Part shown: in pieces, positions 1-8,582 of the stretch
How the letters are laid out: each line of letters starts with the position of its first letter
How positions within the stretch are numbered: the first letter of the stretch is position 1
Source: Candidatus Poseidoniaceae archaeon
Lineage (GTDB): Archaea > Thermoplasmatota > Poseidoniia > Poseidoniales > Poseidoniaceae
Length of the DNA: 64,000 nt
Reading direction: 5' to 3'
Assembly: GCA_028356125.1 (NCBI GenBank)
Contig: JAOMTZ010000009.1
Location: forward strand, 1 to 64,000
Position numbers and translations under genes: made by a program
The notes under the pieces: model-generated
The model's input: the letters and a program-made list of their open reading frames with translations, nothing else
Databases searched by the model: none
What the model was told of the DNA's origin: nothing

Positions 1-2
1 CT

Positions 3-617
3 ACGATGGCTGCCATGGATTACACCGTAGACAACTACCCAACCAGCCAGGTTTTCGCTCATGGAACAAGTGCTGGCTCAATCGGCGTATGGAATGTAGC
101 CGTTGCATACTCGCACGAAGACATCTACCTTACTGCAGTGGTAGCGGATTCATGGACATTTGATCTTCCCCGTATCTTCGAGATGTTTGACATCTATGTC
201 GGTGTTGATCTCTATCCTTTCAACGGAGGAGATCTACGTAGCGATGGTATGGAGAAACTCGGGTTTGATTACGAGGGCTATGGCATCTATCCTGAAGCGA
301 TGATTCGGAATGGATTTACTAATGTGCCAATTATGTTCATTATCGGTGAACTCGATCCTGCCTGTGGGGGGAAATTACCAACAATCCCTGCAGCTGAAGA
401 GGCTAACTTGAGTAATTGCCGTTGGATGTATGACAATTTGCGGCAGACGATTGATGCACAACCGAATACACCCCATATCTTGGATTTTGATCCCGACGGA
501 GGCCATGTTGAAACAAACTATGCTAGAACTCCAATCAACGACAGAGTAGATGCTTTCCTCGAAGCGATTTGGGCAAATGACCCTCCACAGGTCTTTGTGC
601 GAAACAGTACGGTTTGA
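3..617 (+). CDS. alpha/beta hydrolase, secreted-esterase-like (5' partial)
   Basis: The reading frame is open at the left window edge, so the N-terminus is missing; the first in-window ATG is at position 6. The fragment has an alpha/beta-hydrolase layout: a G-T-S-A-G nucleophile elbow about 20 residues in, a candidate acid in GELDPAC, and a late histidine in GGHVET. The GTSAG elbow resembles pectin-acetylesterase or carboxylesterase-type hydrolases, but the substrate cannot be read from the sequence. It ends 28 bp before the SDR gene on the same strand, so the two may be co-transcribed. The hydrolase fold is fairly sure; the exact family is not. Confidence 0.75.
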   Translation, partial: TMAAMDYTVDNYPTSQVFAHGTSAGSIGVWNVAVAYSHEDIYLTAVVADSWTFDLPRIFEMFDIYVGVDLYPFNGGDLRSDGMEKLGFDYEGYGIYPEAMIRNGFTNVPIMFIIGELDPACGGKLPTIPAAEEANLSNCRWMYDNLRQTIDAQPNTPHILDFDPDGGHVETNYARTPINDRVDAFLEAIWANDPPQVFVRNSTV

Positions 618-645
618 GATTCTACTGAAAAGGGTTGAGACTTGT

Positions 646-1515
646 ATGTCGAAATTGATGCGCGGAAAAACAGTTGTAATCACAGGAGCAACCTCTGGAA
701 TTGGATATTACAGTGCTCTTGAAATTGCGAACCTCGGAGCACATGTGATTCTCGTGGGAAGAAATAGTGAGCGAGGTAAAAGTGCAGTTGAAAGTATCAC
801 AAAAGAATCGGGTAATCCTGAAATTGAGTTCATTATGGGTGATGTTTCAACAAAAAAAGGTGTGTCGCAATTGGCGGATTGCATCGATCAAAGCGTTTCT
901 AAAATCGATGTCCTCATTAACAATGCAGGCTATCTTGGAAACACCCTCAAATACAACAAGGATGGTTTGGAGATGCATTTTGCAGTAAATGTGGTTGCAC
1001 CTTGGAACCTAGCCCATGCTCTCTTGCCTAAGTTGAAATCCTCCCTCTCGCCTCGAGTATTGAATATCAGTGGTGGGGACAAACCTGCCGCAATTGTTCC
1101 AACAAATCTGCAGGCAGAGAAAAAGTTCAGAGGTTTAATGACATACACTCACTCAAAAAGCATCTTGGAAGGCATGTCGATTGCACTCTCTAAAAGATTG
1201 GAATCAGAGAACGTGAGTGTAAATATCGTATTCCCTGGAAGAGCATCAACTTTAATGACACAATCGTTGACAACAAAGGGACTTCCTGGTCCAATGAAAA
1301 TCATGATGCCATTCTTCAAATTATTTTTCCGAAGTGATGGTGGCAAGAGCGCTCACAAAGCCTCACAATCAACGGTCTTCGTGGCAACTGATTCCTCATT
1401 GGAGGGCGTAACAGGGCGTTACTTTGACACCAAATCTAATGAACAAGAGCTCCATTCTTCGGCGTATGATGAACACATACAGAAGCAGATCATTGATGCA
1501 ATTGAGTGTTCTTGA
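646..1515 (+). CDS. short-chain dehydrogenase/reductase (SDR)
   Basis: A classical SDR of about 289 residues. The N-terminal Rossmann nucleotide-binding motif TGATSGIG is followed by the NNAG structural motif, a catalytic serine in the LNISGG region and the YTHSK (YxxxK) catalytic pair. The Arg after the second strand (VGRNSER) suggests NADP(H) preference. The frame extends upstream to 550, overlapping the previous gene, but the ATG at 646 starts exactly at the Rossmann strand (MSKLMRGKTVVITG) and is chosen. It resembles the retinol-dehydrogenase/WWOX-like SDR group, which acts on alcohols or ketones of unknown identity. It lies just upstream of dispersed repeat copy A. Confidence 0.88.
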   Translation: MSKLMRGKTVVITGATSGIGYYSALEIANLGAHVILVGRNSERGKSAVESITKESGNPEIEFIMGDVSTKKGVSQLADCIDQSVSKIDVLINNAGYLGNTLKYNKDGLEMHFAVNVVAPWNLAHALLPKLKSSLSPRVLNISGGDKPAAIVPTNLQAEKKFRGLMTYTHSKSILEGMSIALSKRLESENVSVNIVFPGRASTLMTQSLTTKGLPGPMKIMMPFFKLFFRSDGGKSAHKASQSTVFVATDSSLEGVTGRYFDTKSNEQELHSSAYDEHIQKQIIDAIECS

Positions 1516-1535
1516 TACCTTTGTATACCCATGCA

Positions 1536-1685
1536 ACACCCTCTGTACACCCACTGTATAGGCATCTCATGGTAGGGTAGGGAGTGTACTGGGGGACTGA
1601 ACACCCATTGTACTTCTCCATAATGTCATGAGGGGTTTGGAAGAACCCTTACGATTTCGTGGGAATGATATGTCGCTTGTCTGAA
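1536..1685 (+). repeat. dispersed intergenic repeat, copy A
   Basis: Non-coding stretch between the SDR and the TSP3 gene. Positions 1583-1674 match the reverse complement of 5713-5804 (copy B) without gaps and with about 8 mismatches in 92. A third copy (C) lies near 25841-25927. Inside it, aggggtt...aaccctt (about 1630-1650) can form a short stem with one G-T pair. The left arm (acaccctctgtac, from 1536) is also found at 4938-4950 and, inverted, in copy B. The unit ends about 25 bp before the TSP3 start codon, so it may carry that gene's promoter. Confidence 0.8.
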
Positions 1686-1710
1686 TTATCTAGATTGACG
1701 ATTATCTTTT

Positions 1711-4700
1711 ATGCTCAATCAACAACCAAGGTTCATGAAGAACAAGCTAGCGTTGGGTATGGTTTTGATTTTAGTCTTCCAGATAATATCATTTTTACCA
1801 GTCCAGTATGGTATAGAGCTAAGTGAAGACAATAATGAAGTTTCATTCACTTCAACGATAAGTCAGAATTCATTTTATGTGGGCCAGTCGGAAATAGCAC
1901 TGGTTGATTCATCACACATTGTGATTTGGGAGAATGATAACTTAACTTTGAGAAATTTGAGAAACAATAGTGTAATTGATTCAACATCTTGTGACAGGGC
2001 AATGACATTCTATGGTACAACAGAATTCGATAATCCGTTCTCAATAAACAAGACTCGGGAATTAATAACATGTGAAAACACTGTATTGGAGTGGGACGCA
2101 ACAGGATTTAGCCACAGATATAATGGAACTTTTTTCATGGGCGCAGATCCTGTCTACAACACGACAATTTCAACATCCACAAGTGCGGGGTGTAGCAATA
2201 ACGAATATGTGTTAACGATTTTCATCTCGAGAAACAACACTTCGGTTACACAAAATAATCACTGTGTCAGGACAACCGGCAATGGTGGGCCTTGGGACAT
2301 AATACTTAGCGATGAAGGGAAGCATTACACACTCGGTGTCATGGGTGCTGCTTGGCCTTCAAATGAGTATGTATGTCTTACAAGTAGTATGCAGTGTGTT
2401 ATACAGCAATACAATAGTGGAAATTATCATCGAGTACCAGATATCGTCAATGCAGGAATGTCTATGCAAATAGTTGCAAGTGGCAGTGGGGCGTCTGCTC
2501 TGACCACGTTTCGGATTACAAATCCTTACAGCACAGTTGCTTTTTCGGGGTACAATATTGGTGATACGGACGTTCAAGCAGCAGCATTGAATCCAAGTTG
2601 TAACATGGCTGTGGTTAACAATGACATATATCTAAACGGGACTATAATCAACTCGGGAGTTGCAGGAATTACGTCGATTGATTGCTTAGATCAAAACAAC
2701 TACTCCTATGTTCAGTTTGGCGTCGTCAAATCAGTATGGCAAGATGGAGATCTTGACGGAGTAAATGATTTGGAAGATCAATTCAATTCAGATTCGACTC
2801 AGTGGTTCGATTTAGATGGAGATGGATATGGTGACAATCCAATTGGAACAACCCCCGACAGTTGTCCTAATGTAATCGGTAATTCAACGATTGATGAATT
2901 TGGCTGCAAAGACAGGGATGGAGATGGATATTCCGATACAGGTGATGCTTTTCCTAATATTGGGGTATCTTGGAGTGACTTAGATGATGATGGGTATCCC
3001 GACCAAGGAGCAACCGATGATGTGGATGACTGCCCCACAACACCTGGAGAATCTATGAGGAATGGAACTCTTGGTTGTCCGGACACAGATTTCGATGGAT
3101 GGGCAGATTCCGAAGATGCTTATGACAATGAATCCAGTCAATGGTCCGATCAAGATGGGGACGGATACGGTGATGAACTCAATGGATTCCAAGGAGATGC
3201 CTGTCCTTCAGTAACTGGCAATAGTACTGAAGATAGATTCGGGTGTACTGATTCTGATGGCGATGGTTGGTCAAATGCTGGTGATGATTTACCTCAAGAA
3301 CCGACTCAATGGAAAGATCGAGATGGTGACGGTTATGGTGAGAATCCACAAGGCGTCAATCTGGATTCATTCCCTGCTGATGGAACACAATGGAACGACA
3401 CAGATGGTGACGGCCACGGGGATAATCCGTACGGAGCCGGAGGAGATTGGTTCCCTGATGACGCAACACGCTGGCAGGACTCAGATCGTGATGGAGTCGC
3501 AGATGAAGATGACGCATTCCCGAACGAAGTCACCCAATGGAATGACACTGATGGTGACGGATACGGTGATGAAGAAACTGGTAACCGAGGCGATGCATTC
3601 CCAAACGATTCAACACGCTGGCAGGACTCAGATCGTGATGGAATCGCAGATGAAGATGACGCATTTCCGAACGAAGTGACTCAATGGAACGACACAGATG
3701 GTGACGGATACGGTGATGAAGAAACTGGAAATCGTGGCGATGCATTCCCTAACGACGTTAATGAATGGGCTGATTCCGATATGGATGGGCTAGGAAATAA
3801 TGCAGATGCATTCCCATTTGACCCCACTCAAACTGAAGACAGAGATGGTGACGGCATGGGCGACAATCCAATGGGTATTGGAGCAGACAAGTTCCCTGAT
3901 GATACCACACAATGGGGAGATATTGACGGTGACGGCTACGGTGATAATCCACTTGGTAACAATCCGGATGTTTTCATCACTGATGCAACTCAATGGTCAG
4001 ATGCGGATGGCGACGGTTATGGAGATAATCCAACTGGAAGGTTGTATGACCAATTCCCGCAAAACCCAACTCAATGGGTTGATGATGACGGTGATGGATT
4101 AGGTGACAACCTGAATGGCACTGACGCCGATCCTTATCTAAATGACTTCGACAATGATGGCTACAATGACAGCATCGATACCTTACCTAAACTATCATCT
4201 CCGGGAGATTTAGATGCCGATGGTTGTTTGGATGAAGACGATGCTTTTCCCTCTAATTCTCAAGAGTGTTTGGACAGTGACGGAGATGGAGAAGGCGACA
4301 ATGCTGACGTTGATGATGACAATGATGGTTGGGCGGATACTGATGAAATTCGGCTAGGTACTGACCCATTCAATTCTGCTGAAGAACCAGTGGAATCATT
4401 CGAGATTGTGATTCCCGGAACTTCTGTTGGTCTAGGTGCTTGGGACTTGATTGGAATGTTTGGCGGTATTCCGCTATTCGTTTGGATCGGGTTTGGATTC
4501 GTTACTCGTAATACACGATGTGCAAAATACGAAGCAATGCTTCGTGAAGCGAACACTCGAGACGAGTTAGAATCAGTGGCTTACAAGTGGGAATACTCGC
4601 TTATGCTTCGTATGCTGGGGCCTCACCAAGGAATCCGATTAGAACGCTTACGAGCTGAATTAGATGATGTCTTTGAGTCGCAAAACCAAAAATTGTCTTC

Positions 4701-4923
4701 GATCGACAATCATGAATTCGACCAGACTAAAATGGTCGTTGAGGAAATGAATGATACAGAAAAACAAGTTCCAGAACTAGTTGCGCAGAGTGATTATCCT
4801 TCAATCGAAGATACAGCGCAGAAAACAGACGAAAATGGATATGAATGGTTCACCGCCCAAGATGGGACTAATTTCTACAGAACAATTGGCTCTCAAGCAG
4901 ATTGGACTAGGTTAGAAAATTGA
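1711..4923 (+). CDS. large surface protein with thrombospondin type 3-like calcium repeats
   Basis: A 1070-residue exported, membrane-anchored protein. A signal peptide (MKNKLALGMVLILVFQ) begins at the ATG at 1735, an alternative start to the one annotated. Residues ~35-340 form a unique beta-rich domain with Cys pairs. About 345-890 are tandem DxDxDGxxD repeats of the QW-x-D-x-DGDGYGDNP type, which bind Ca2+ in the TSP3 family. One hydrophobic helix (~908-934) precedes a ~135-residue cytoplasmic tail ending in an aromatic-rich GYEWFTAQDG-type segment. It is related in plan to the protein at 40253-42712. It is followed by a zinc-ribbon gene, and both sit between inverted repeats A and B. Its role is probably adhesion or surface structure; the ligand is unknown. 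Confidence 0.85.
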   Translation: MLNQQPRFMKNKLALGMVLILVFQIISFLPVQYGIELSEDNNEVSFTSTISQNSFYVGQSEIALVDSSHIVIWENDNLTLRNLRNNSVIDSTSCDRAMTFYGTTEFDNPFSINKTRELITCENTVLEWDATGFSHRYNGTFFMGADPVYNTTISTSTSAGCSNNEYVLTIFISRNNTSVTQNNHCVRTTGNGGPWDIILSDEGKHYTLGVMGAAWPSNEYVCLTSSMQCVIQQYNSGNYHRVPDIVNAGMSMQIVASGSGASALTTFRITNPYSTVAFSGYNIGDTDVQAAALNPSCNMAVVNNDIYLNGTIINSGVAGITSIDCLDQNNYSYVQFGVVKSVWQDGDLDGVNDLEDQFNSDSTQWFDLDGDGYGDNPIGTTPDSCPNVIGNSTIDEFGCKDRDGDGYSDTGDAFPNIGVSWSDLDDDGYPDQGATDDVDDCPTTPGESMRNGTLGCPDTDFDGWADSEDAYDNESSQWSDQDGDGYGDELNGFQGDACPSVTGNSTEDRFGCTDSDGDGWSNAGDDLPQEPTQWKDRDGDGYGENPQGVNLDSFPADGTQWNDTDGDGHGDNPYGAGGDWFPDDATRWQDSDRDGVADEDDAFPNEVTQWNDTDGDGYGDEETGNRGDAFPNDSTRWQDSDRDGIADEDDAFPNEVTQWNDTDGDGYGDEETGNRGDAFPNDVNEWADSDMDGLGNNADAFPFDPTQTEDRDGDGMGDNPMGIGADKFPDDTTQWGDIDGDGYGDNPLGNNPDVFITDATQWSDADGDGYGDNPTGRLYDQFPQNPTQWVDDDGDGLGDNLNGTDADPYLNDFDNDGYNDSIDTLPKLSSPGDLDADGCLDEDDAFPSNSQECLDSDGDGEGDNADVDDDNDGWADTDEIRLGTDPFNSAEEPVESFEIVIPGTSVGLGAWDLIGMFGGIPLFVWIGFGFVTRNTRCAKYEAMLREANTRDELESVAYKWEYSLMLRMLGPHQGIRLERLRAELDDVFESQNQKLSSIDNHEFDQTKMVVEEMNDTEKQVPELVAQSDYPSIEDTAQKTDENGYEWFTAQDGTNFYRTIGSQADWTRLEN
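3466..3759 (+). repeat. 147-bp tandem duplication inside the TSP3 gene (2 copies)
   Basis: Units 3466-3612 and 3613-3759 encode the same 49-residue block, beginning TRWQDSDRDG and ending GDAFPND. Apart from scattered silent changes and one Val/Ile swap, the nucleotides are nearly identical, unlike neighbouring TSP3 repeats, which have diverged. This marks a recent in-frame duplication that lengthened the calcium-repeat stalk. Confidence 0.85.
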
Positions 4924-4937
4924 TTCGAACCCTCAAG

Positions 4938-4994
4938 ACACCCTCTGTACATACAGTCCAAGCGTCGGTACCGACGCGTGAGTTTCTCACGCGT
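4938..4994 (+). repeat. partial dispersed repeat (copy D) with overlapping palindromes
   Basis: 4943-4970 matches 26 of 28 positions with the reverse complement of 5808-5835 in copy B. It runs into a perfect 16-bp palindrome (gcgtcggt/accgacgc, 4962-4977). That overlaps a perfect 9-bp stem with a TTT loop (acgcgtgag, 4974-4982; ctcacgcgt, 4986-4994). The two structures share 4974-4977, so they cannot form together. The stretch lies between the TSP3 stop and the zinc-ribbon gene. Confidence 0.7.
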
Positions 4995-5018
4995 GGGTAT
5001 CACAAGGGTTTGGGTAGT

Positions 5019-5040
5019 GTCGGGCCAAGAATTATACCTA
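5019..5040 (+). promoter_or_regulatory. promoter of zinc-ribbon membrane gene (conserved family promoter)
   Basis: A tgtcgggccaaga segment followed by a TATA-like ttatac (5032-5037) sits 29 nt before the ATG at 5061. The same arrangement (cCGGGayaGATwTTATAtc, then 28 nt to ATG) precedes the two paralogous zinc-ribbon genes near 59 and 60 kb. The spacing fits archaeal TATA/TBP transcription giving leaderless mRNA. Confidence 0.6.
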
Positions 5041-5060
5041 TCAAGAAATCAGATTCTAAT

Positions 5061-5696
5061 ATGGTAGAAGTAGATTGTCCTTTATGCTTCAAGACTGTAG
5101 ACCTTGGCGGTGATTCAAAAGGAACATATGAGTGTCCATATTGCAATGAGGATTTCGATTATGAACCGGAAATTTTTCTAACTGCTCCGATAATTATCGG
5201 TAAAAAAACCAATCATTCCGAAGTTTTGAACCTTCTATCTGAGATTTTTACATATTTCGTATTAACAGTAACAACGGTAGGGATTCTAAGCCTAATTAAG
5301 TTCTTCGAAGATCGTAGTATTAAGAAAGAACGGTTGGAGTGGCAACGCGAATATTCCAACGGCATACTTAATCCAGATTTTTTGAGTGGTTCTGGAATTA
5401 AGGTATATCCTAATTTGGAAGCAGAATTGCTTCCAATTGCCAAGGACACTCCATCGCACAAATTTGGAAAAGAAGACATCACTGGATTGGTGTTTCACCA
5501 ATCCATTTCGGGCCTATATTATAACCCCGAGTTACACATAATCTCAGACGGTCATTTTGTTGCAAAAATAAATCTACGCGGGAATAAGAAGAGTCGTCGC
5601 AGGGAAGGTTTCGGTAGAGATTTAGCAGAGGAAATTTGTGCGTTGTATAAATTAGAAATGGATGAAACCAAGGCTTATGTATCGTCTGGAATGTAA
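5061..5696 (+). CDS. zinc-ribbon single-span membrane protein
   Basis: Unrecognised family. The ATG at 5061 gives 211 residues starting MVEVDCPLCF; the frame stays open back to 4920, but that part covers palindromic repeat D and is probably non-coding. Residues 1-35 carry two CxxC pairs (CPLC...CPYC) forming a zinc ribbon. One hydrophobic segment lies at about 60-82, followed by a charged, mixed alpha/beta C-terminal region of ~120 residues. The N-terminal ribbon is clearly shared with the proteins at 57901-59010 and 59142-59960, with the same start and promoter layout. It is encoded inside the A/B-bracketed unit and may be a sensor or scaffold; function unknown. Confidence 0.75.
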   Translation: MVEVDCPLCFKTVDLGGDSKGTYECPYCNEDFDYEPEIFLTAPIIIGKKTNHSEVLNLLSEIFTYFVLTVTTVGILSLIKFFEDRSIKKERLEWQREYSNGILNPDFLSGSGIKVYPNLEAELLPIAKDTPSHKFGKEDITGLVFHQSISGLYYNPELHIISDGHFVAKINLRGNKKSRRREGFGRDLAEEICALYKLEMDETKAYVSSGM

Positions 5697-5703
5697 TGCA
5701 CTA

Positions 5704-5840
5704 ATAACTAAAGACATATCATTCCCCCTAAATCGCAAGGGTTCTGTCAAACCCCTCAAGAGATTATGGAGGAGTACAATGGGTGTTCAGTCCCCCAGTA
5801 CACTGCCTACCGACGCGTGGACAGTATGTACAGAGTGGCG
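5704..5840 (-). repeat. dispersed intergenic repeat, copy B (inverted relative to A)
   Basis: Fills the gap between two convergent genes (zinc-ribbon, ending 5696; M28-MFS, ending 5859). 5713-5804 is about 91% identical to the reverse complement of copy A, including the ggggtttgacagaaccctt hairpin, whose arms are intact. 5808-5835 extends the match to copy D. Copies A and B therefore form terminal inverted repeats around a ~4-kb two-gene segment. Confidence 0.8.
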
Positions 5841-5858
5841 ACACTGGTTAGCATACTT

Positions 5859-8498
5859 TCAAACAGTGTTTGCATCTTCACCCAGTACTCTTCTGGTTTC
5901 ACTAGGATCGATGAATATCGCTCCTATAATGACTATCGTTTCCAAAACCGCCGAGATAAGGAAGAGCGTAGGATAGTCAAATCTACTAGCTAATGGGTCT
6001 GTTAGTTGATAGCCAATAATTGCTGACAAATTCATCATTGCCATGTATGCAGTAAATTGCGTTCCACCAACCTCTCCCCAAGTAATTCTCATCATCAATG
6101 AATACACGTTGATTGAAACCATAGCCCAAAGTAATGTGTGAATCGACCATATTGACATCATGAATAAATTGCTGTCCCAGAGGGATTCGCTCATGCCCCA
6201 ACATGCAGTGGTTAGGGCGGCCCCAAGAGCAGAATAAATCATTACAGATTTACCACCAAACTTCCTTCCAAGTTGACCCCCTACAATATATCCAATCATG
6301 GTCACAACCAGAATAATACCACCTTTGGTAGCATTGAATCTTTCTTGAGACCAATTCAATTCTGCTAAGAATAATAATGGCAGAATTGGTACTAAGAAGA
6401 ATGATAGTGAGATTACTAAACTTAACAAAATTCCAATTTGCGTTGAACGTAAAGAGAATGCAGTTTTGACATTCGACAAGATTTCTTTGAAAGTACGCTC
6501 TTCTTCTACTACTTCTAATCCATTAGGTGCTACGGTTTCTAATGCAATATCCTCTTCCCAAGGGAATAATTTCTCACCAGGTCTCTCTCTCATCAATAAT
6601 GGCACTAGCATGATGACTAGTAGAATTGGAATCTGGATCAATATGGCTCCTGTGATTCCAACTGTTCCAATTATGGTTCCCAGTCCGGCTCCGCCGATTA
6701 TTCCTCCAACGGTTTTTGATGTGAACATGTAACTGTTGACTTTCTCCATTTCATGCGGTTTCAGTATGTCAACCGCAAGAGCATCGGTACTGACATCTTG
6801 TAGGGATGTGAATATGTTGTAGATCAAAAACATCACTGCTACTAACTGAACATTGCTTGCAGGGTTAGGGATGAATAACATCGAAGATAGAATCAATACC
6901 ATTCCTGTTTGTGCAATCAAAATCCAAGGCCTTCTTCTTCCTAGTTGTCGATATTGGAATCTATCTATGACTGGACCCCATAGGAATTTCAATGACCAGG
7001 GCAATGTCCCTAAAGTCAGTAAGAATGCTAATTCTTTTGCAGCAACTCCTTCTACTGCAAGGAATGTTACAAACGTGACAGTGATGAATCCCCAAGGTAT
7101 TCCTTGAGCCACATACAGAGCACACAGCGTCAATACTCTCGCACGATAATTGTCAACCAACGTTTTACCTTCAGATTCAGATCCTTTGGAGCCCGATTGC
7201 GCTGACTCTTCTTCCAATATCATGCCCAATTGAAATCGATCACGTCTGATTGAAATGAATCCAACGAATACGAACATTCCTAAGAACCAAAGCAAAAATA
7301 GTATTCCGGATATACTACCACTGCCTACAGACATAGTGGATGTAGAATCTTCTTCATCAGCCATATCTGAATCGTTATTATTCCAATCTTGCCAAGCTAG
7401 AGTTGCTACAATATCCAGTCCGGTTTGCAATCCCGATTCTAAATTATTTCTTCCTCCTGCCATTGTGTTGATTACCGTAACAGAATCGCTTTGCGAGTGT
7501 TTTGGAGTTTGTTCACAGGAATCCCCTTCCTCCAACAGATACTGATGCTGACCTCTTAGCCAGGTGGCTGTGTGGTTATGCATTATGAAATTGAAATGGT
7601 CAGAGTTCCCCTTTGTGTCATCGATAACGCGAACCCATTCATCAGGGTGCGAAAGGTCGGTATTGATTTGTTTAAGTTGGGTTTGAAAATCCTCAGCATT
7701 GGAACGCATATCTTCTGTAACTTCCAATCCATTATTCTCATAATAAGACCAATCAGATACTGGAGAAGTGAACATGTATAGTGTCCAAAAATCTTCATCA
7801 CAACCCGAAAGTTGGCTTGCAAGAGGGGTAGGGACTGGCCAATTTAGGCCAAACATGTCGAGATTGACGTAGGTGACATCAACATAATCAGGAATTTGCT
7901 CAGTAACGAAATGAAGGCTACCCATACCTCCTCCTTCAGAAGAAGACGTACCCTGCCACTCCTCATAGTCCCACCATGCCAATTTCCATGTATGCGTTGG
8001 AGTTTGATTCCATTCAGAAAATGTTCTCGCTAATTCTAGCAATGAGCCGCTTCCTGTCCCATCATCATATGCGCCTGAACTTGTACAACCAGTGTATGTT
8101 TGTCCAATTAGAGGTGGAGGAGAATAACAAATCGCATCATGATGGGCACCAACTACTATCCATTCGTCTTCTAGTGTGCCATTGATTGTAATGACCAAGT
8201 TTTCACAATTGTTGCATTCCTGAGTTTGGAATGCTTGTCTTTCGACATAGTAGCCCATATCTTCTAACTCTTCAGCGATCCAATTCCTTGCATCAAAATT
8301 AGCTTGAGTGTCGATTTTCCTATACCCAAAGTCGGCCATTTGTACCATATTGTCGTATGCAGCACTTCCTTCAGGCCATGAAGGGGGTTCTTCATCGGCT
8401 TGTGCATTGACATCATTTGGATATGCAATTGCACTTGAAAGAGAAACTTGGAGCATCAATAGGCCCAAGAGGATTGCAAAAACAGACCTCCTGTGCAT
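5859..8498 (-). CDS. fusion of exported M28 zinc peptidase and AmpG-like MFS permease
   Basis: An 879-residue protein. A signal peptide (1-25) leads into an M28 peptidase domain (~45-370) with all expected zinc and catalytic positions: AHHD (H119, D121), YDDGTG (D145), EE (179-180), NLD (D214) and a late H334 in KHSQSD. A transmembrane helix (~397-416) and short linker connect to an MFS permease (~450-875, about 12 helices) with an AmpG-type KFLWGPVIDRF motif. Topology is consistent: peptidase outside, linker inside, permease starting inside. It probably trims peptides at the cell surface and imports the products, but the permease substrate is not determined. It is convergent with the zinc-ribbon gene, and repeat B lies between them. 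Confidence 0.85.
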   Translation of the reverse strand: MHRRSVFAILLGLLMLQVSLSSAIAYPNDVNAQADEEPPSWPEGSAAYDNMVQMADFGYRKIDTQANFDARNWIAEELEDMGYYVERQAFQTQECNNCENLVITINGTLEDEWIVVGAHHDAICYSPPPLIGQTYTGCTSSGAYDDGTGSGSLLELARTFSEWNQTPTHTWKLAWWDYEEWQGTSSSEGGGMGSLHFVTEQIPDYVDVTYVNLDMFGLNWPVPTPLASQLSGCDEDFWTLYMFTSPVSDWSYYENNGLEVTEDMRSNAEDFQTQLKQINTDLSHPDEWVRVIDDTKGNSDHFNFIMHNHTATWLRGQHQYLLEEGDSCEQTPKHSQSDSVTVINTMAGGRNNLESGLQTGLDIVATLAWQDWNNNDSDMADEEDSTSTMSVGSGSISGILFLLWFLGMFVFVGFISIRRDRFQLGMILEEESAQSGSKGSESEGKTLVDNYRARVLTLCALYVAQGIPWGFITVTFVTFLAVEGVAAKELAFLLTLGTLPWSLKFLWGPVIDRFQYRQLGRRRPWILIAQTGMVLILSSMLFIPNPASNVQLVAVMFLIYNIFTSLQDVSTDALAVDILKPHEMEKVNSYMFTSKTVGGIIGGAGLGTIIGTVGITGAILIQIPILLVIMLVPLLMRERPGEKLFPWEEDIALETVAPNGLEVVEEERTFKEILSNVKTAFSLRSTQIGILLSLVISLSFFLVPILPLLFLAELNWSQERFNATKGGIILVVTMIGYIVGGQLGRKFGGKSVMIYSALGAALTTACWGMSESLWDSNLFMMSIWSIHTLLWAMVSINVYSLMMRITWGEVGGTQFTAYMAMMNLSAIIGYQLTDPLASRFDYPTLFLISAVLETIVIIGAIFIDPSETRRVLGEDANTV

Positions 8499-8582
8499 AC
8501 TCTTCGGTAATCGCTGTGAGTCATAAGGTCTGCGAGAGACTGTATTGGTAACTTAATCTACAAGAAAAACCGATTTTTCCAA

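Noticed and set aside
2745-4350. Long tandem repeats that could suggest a CRISPR or satellite array
   Set aside because: They translate in frame as DxDxDG calcium repeats of variable length with third-position variation, so they are coding repeats, not a CRISPR.
4974-4994. Intrinsic terminator for the TSP3 gene
   Set aside because: The stem is perfect but the following bases are not T-rich, and the upstream stem shares bases, so a terminator alone does not explain it.
5662-5976. A 104-codon frame across copy B
   Set aside because: It runs through the repeat and into the antisense of the M28-MFS gene; no start signal, no domain, low-complexity translation.
6466-7545. Plus-strand frames across the M28-MFS gene
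   Set aside because: They are antisense shadows of the permease domain; no ribosome sites and no recognisable domains.
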